Below, piece by piece: positions 11,748 to 12,925 of a stretch of DNA of 12,925 nt. The number at the start of each line of letters is the position of its first letter. The stretch's first letter is position 1. The translations under genes were made by a program, and so were the position numbers. The notes below the pieces were generated by a model. It was given only the letters and a program-made list of their open reading frames with translations, had not been told where the DNA came from and did no database searches. The DNA comes from Spirochaetaceae bacterium (GTDB lineage Bacteria > Spirochaetota > Spirochaetia > Treponematales > Treponemataceae), in contig JAISTZ010000153.1 in the NCBI GenBank assembly GCA_031272345.1, positions 1 through 12,925 on the forward strand. The letters are read 5' to 3'.

Positions 11748-12925
11748 TCCTGTTCCTGGGGGCGTTCCTTTCGTGCTCGCAAAAAGACACCGGGCAGCCT
11801 CCGGAGGCGCAGCCACCCCAGGAAGACCGGTCCGTCCATGGGGCGGAGCTTGACCGGGAGGGGGCTCTCCTTGCGCTTTTTTCTTCCCTGTCGGAGACTC
11901 AAAAGCTAAGCCAGCTCTTCCTGGTGAACCTTGAGGGGAACAGGGCCTTCCGGCCCGTTGAATTCGATTCCCAGGGGAAGGCGGCGATTCCCGGGGGCTA
12001 CCTGCTCTTTTCATACAACATCGCGGACACGGCGGAGGGGACCGCGGCCTTTACCGCTTCTATCCGGGACTACTGCGCGGACCATGGCGCCGTCCCCCCC
12101 TACCTGGCGATCGACCACGAGGGGGGAACCGTGAACCGGCTGCGGAATCTCCCCTCCGGCGGCCAGAAGGCTCCCCTCCCCTCCGCCAGGGCCGTCTCCG
12201 CCCGCTATTCCCCGGAGGAGGCCATGAAGCTCTACGCCGCCCAGGGGGCGCTCCTCCGTTCCCTGGGAATCCAGGTGAATCTGGGGCCCGTGGCGGAAAT
12301 GGTGACTTCAAAAAACAAGGACTTCCTGGGAACCAGGAGCTACGGCGGTCTTGAGGAGGTCCTCGCCTATGGGGGAAGCGCGATTCAGGGTTTCCAGGAC
12401 GCCGGGGTGGCCTCGGTGGTCAAGCACTTCCCCGGCAACACCAACGCGGACCCCCACACGGGGCTTCCGGTAATCAACGTAGGCGGCGCGGCCCTGGAAT
12501 CGGATTACCTCGCCCCCTTCCGCCGGCTCCTTTCAGGCCCGGGGCAGGACGCGGCCGGGGTGCTGATGAGTCACGCGGTCGTAAAGGGGGTTGATAACGA
12601 CAGGCCCGCCTGTCTTTCCCGGTTCTGGGCGACCTCCGTGCTCAAGCGGGCCCTGCACTTTAAGGGTCTCGTGGTGTCGGACGATCTCTACATGGGCGCC
12701 CTGACAAAAAACGGCTACCCCAGCGAGGCGGCCGTGGTAGCCGCTGTGGATGCCGGGGTAGACGTGCTCATGATTTCGGAAAAAAAGTTTTTGCCCGCCC
12801 TGGGGGCCCTCAGGAAGCGGGCCGGGGAGGACCCCCTGTTCGCCGCCCGGCTCGAGGAATCCGCCCTCAAGGTGCTCCGGTTCAAGGCGGACTGGGGGGT
12901 ACTGGAAGCGCCGGAAAAACGCCCG
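11723..12925 (+). CDS. GH3 / NagZ-like beta-N-acetylhexosaminidase lipoprotein (3' end outside window)
   Basis: 401 codons are visible before the window edge. MVFKRPFVILFLGAFLSC is a lipoprotein signal peptide with Cys18 as the lipid anchor, followed by a Pro/Glu linker. The glycoside hydrolase family 3 barrel starts near residue 50. Diagnostic elements are LAIDHEGGTVNRL (128-140), VKHFPGN (233-239), the catalytic Asp-x-His pair D243-P-H245, and VVSDDLYMGA (317-326) with Asp320 as the likely nucleophile. NagZ-type enzymes remove N-acetylglucosamine from peptidoglycan fragments. Lipid anchoring would place this one at the membrane surface, in the periplasm. The loop between KHFPG and the Asp-x-His pair is about two residues shorter than in typical NagZ. 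The ATG overlaps the tatQM end by 25 nt, implying translational coupling. Exact substrate is unproven. Confidence 0.85.
   Translation, partial: MVFKRPFVILFLGAFLSCSQKDTGQPPEAQPPQEDRSVHGAELDREGALLALFSSLSETQKLSQLFLVNLEGNRAFRPVEFDSQGKAAIPGGYLLFSYNIADTAEGTAAFTASIRDYCADHGAVPPYLAIDHEGGTVNRLRNLPSGGQKAPLPSARAVSARYSPEEAMKLYAAQGALLRSLGIQVNLGPVAEMVTSKNKDFLGTRSYGGLEEVLAYGGSAIQGFQDAGVASVVKHFPGNTNADPHTGLPVINVGGAALESDYLAPFRRLLSGPGQDAAGVLMSHAVVKGVDNDRPACLSRFWATSVLKRALHFKGLVVSDDLYMGALTKNGYPSEAAVVAAVDAGVDVLMISEKKFLPALGALRKRAGEDPLFAARLEESALKVLRFKADWGVLEAPEKRP

Overview
The window looks like a chromosome segment of a GC-rich spirochaete, most likely a Treponema-like organism. The main reason is the order tatT–tatP–tatQM. 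A lipoprotein of the TRAP-associated T-component family (TAtT), next to a DctP-like binding protein and a fused DctQ-DctM permease, is the arrangement known from Treponema pallidum (Tp0956–Tp0958). The rest fits: relaxed lipoboxes, a GerMN-domain protein, a LysM/LytM envelope protein and a ptsI gene with no sugar permease nearby. The species cannot be fixed from the sequence.

Layout. (1) Positions 1–1156 form a visibly AT-richer toxin–antitoxin patch. It holds the 3' part of an AbrB-like antitoxin and a PIN toxin on the plus strand, facing a complete vapB and a vapC on the minus strand. The two PIN genes run into each other tail to tail, and each seems to have lost its own 3' end at one junction near 551. 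(2) Positions 1248–6979 are a tight minus-strand operon in the order ptsI, der, merR-like, rsm22-like, LysM/LytM protein. Genes overlap by 3–11 nt, except for a 28-nt gap before the last. (3) Positions 6980–7047 are a very compact divergent promoter. Two sigma70-type promoters share one -35 region and both place their start codon almost at the predicted transcription start. (4) From 7048 to the right edge everything is on the plus strand: a GerMN-domain membrane protein, then tatT, tatP, tatQM and a GH3/NagZ-like lipoprotein cut by the window edge.

How the genes fit together. The rightward cluster looks like an envelope uptake module: a periplasmic lipoprotein (TatT) and binding protein (TatP) feeding a fused TRAP permease, translationally coupled to a glycoside hydrolase lipoprotein that could release the substrate. 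The leftward operon mixes ribosome biogenesis (Der GTPase, Rsm22-like Fe-S methyltransferase), PTS Enzyme I, a MerR-type regulator with an odd acidic repeat tail, and a probably non-catalytic LytM-type cell-wall protein.

The signals most worth a second look are: promoter-proximal genes that appear leaderless, while at least one internal gene has a strong Shine–Dalgarno; the 13-unit, 21-bp in-frame repeat in the MerR tail; the head-on PIN toxin junction; and the TRAP–GH3 coupling. No rRNA, tRNA, CRISPR array or insertion sequence was recognised, and no gene-free stretch exceeds 300 bases.
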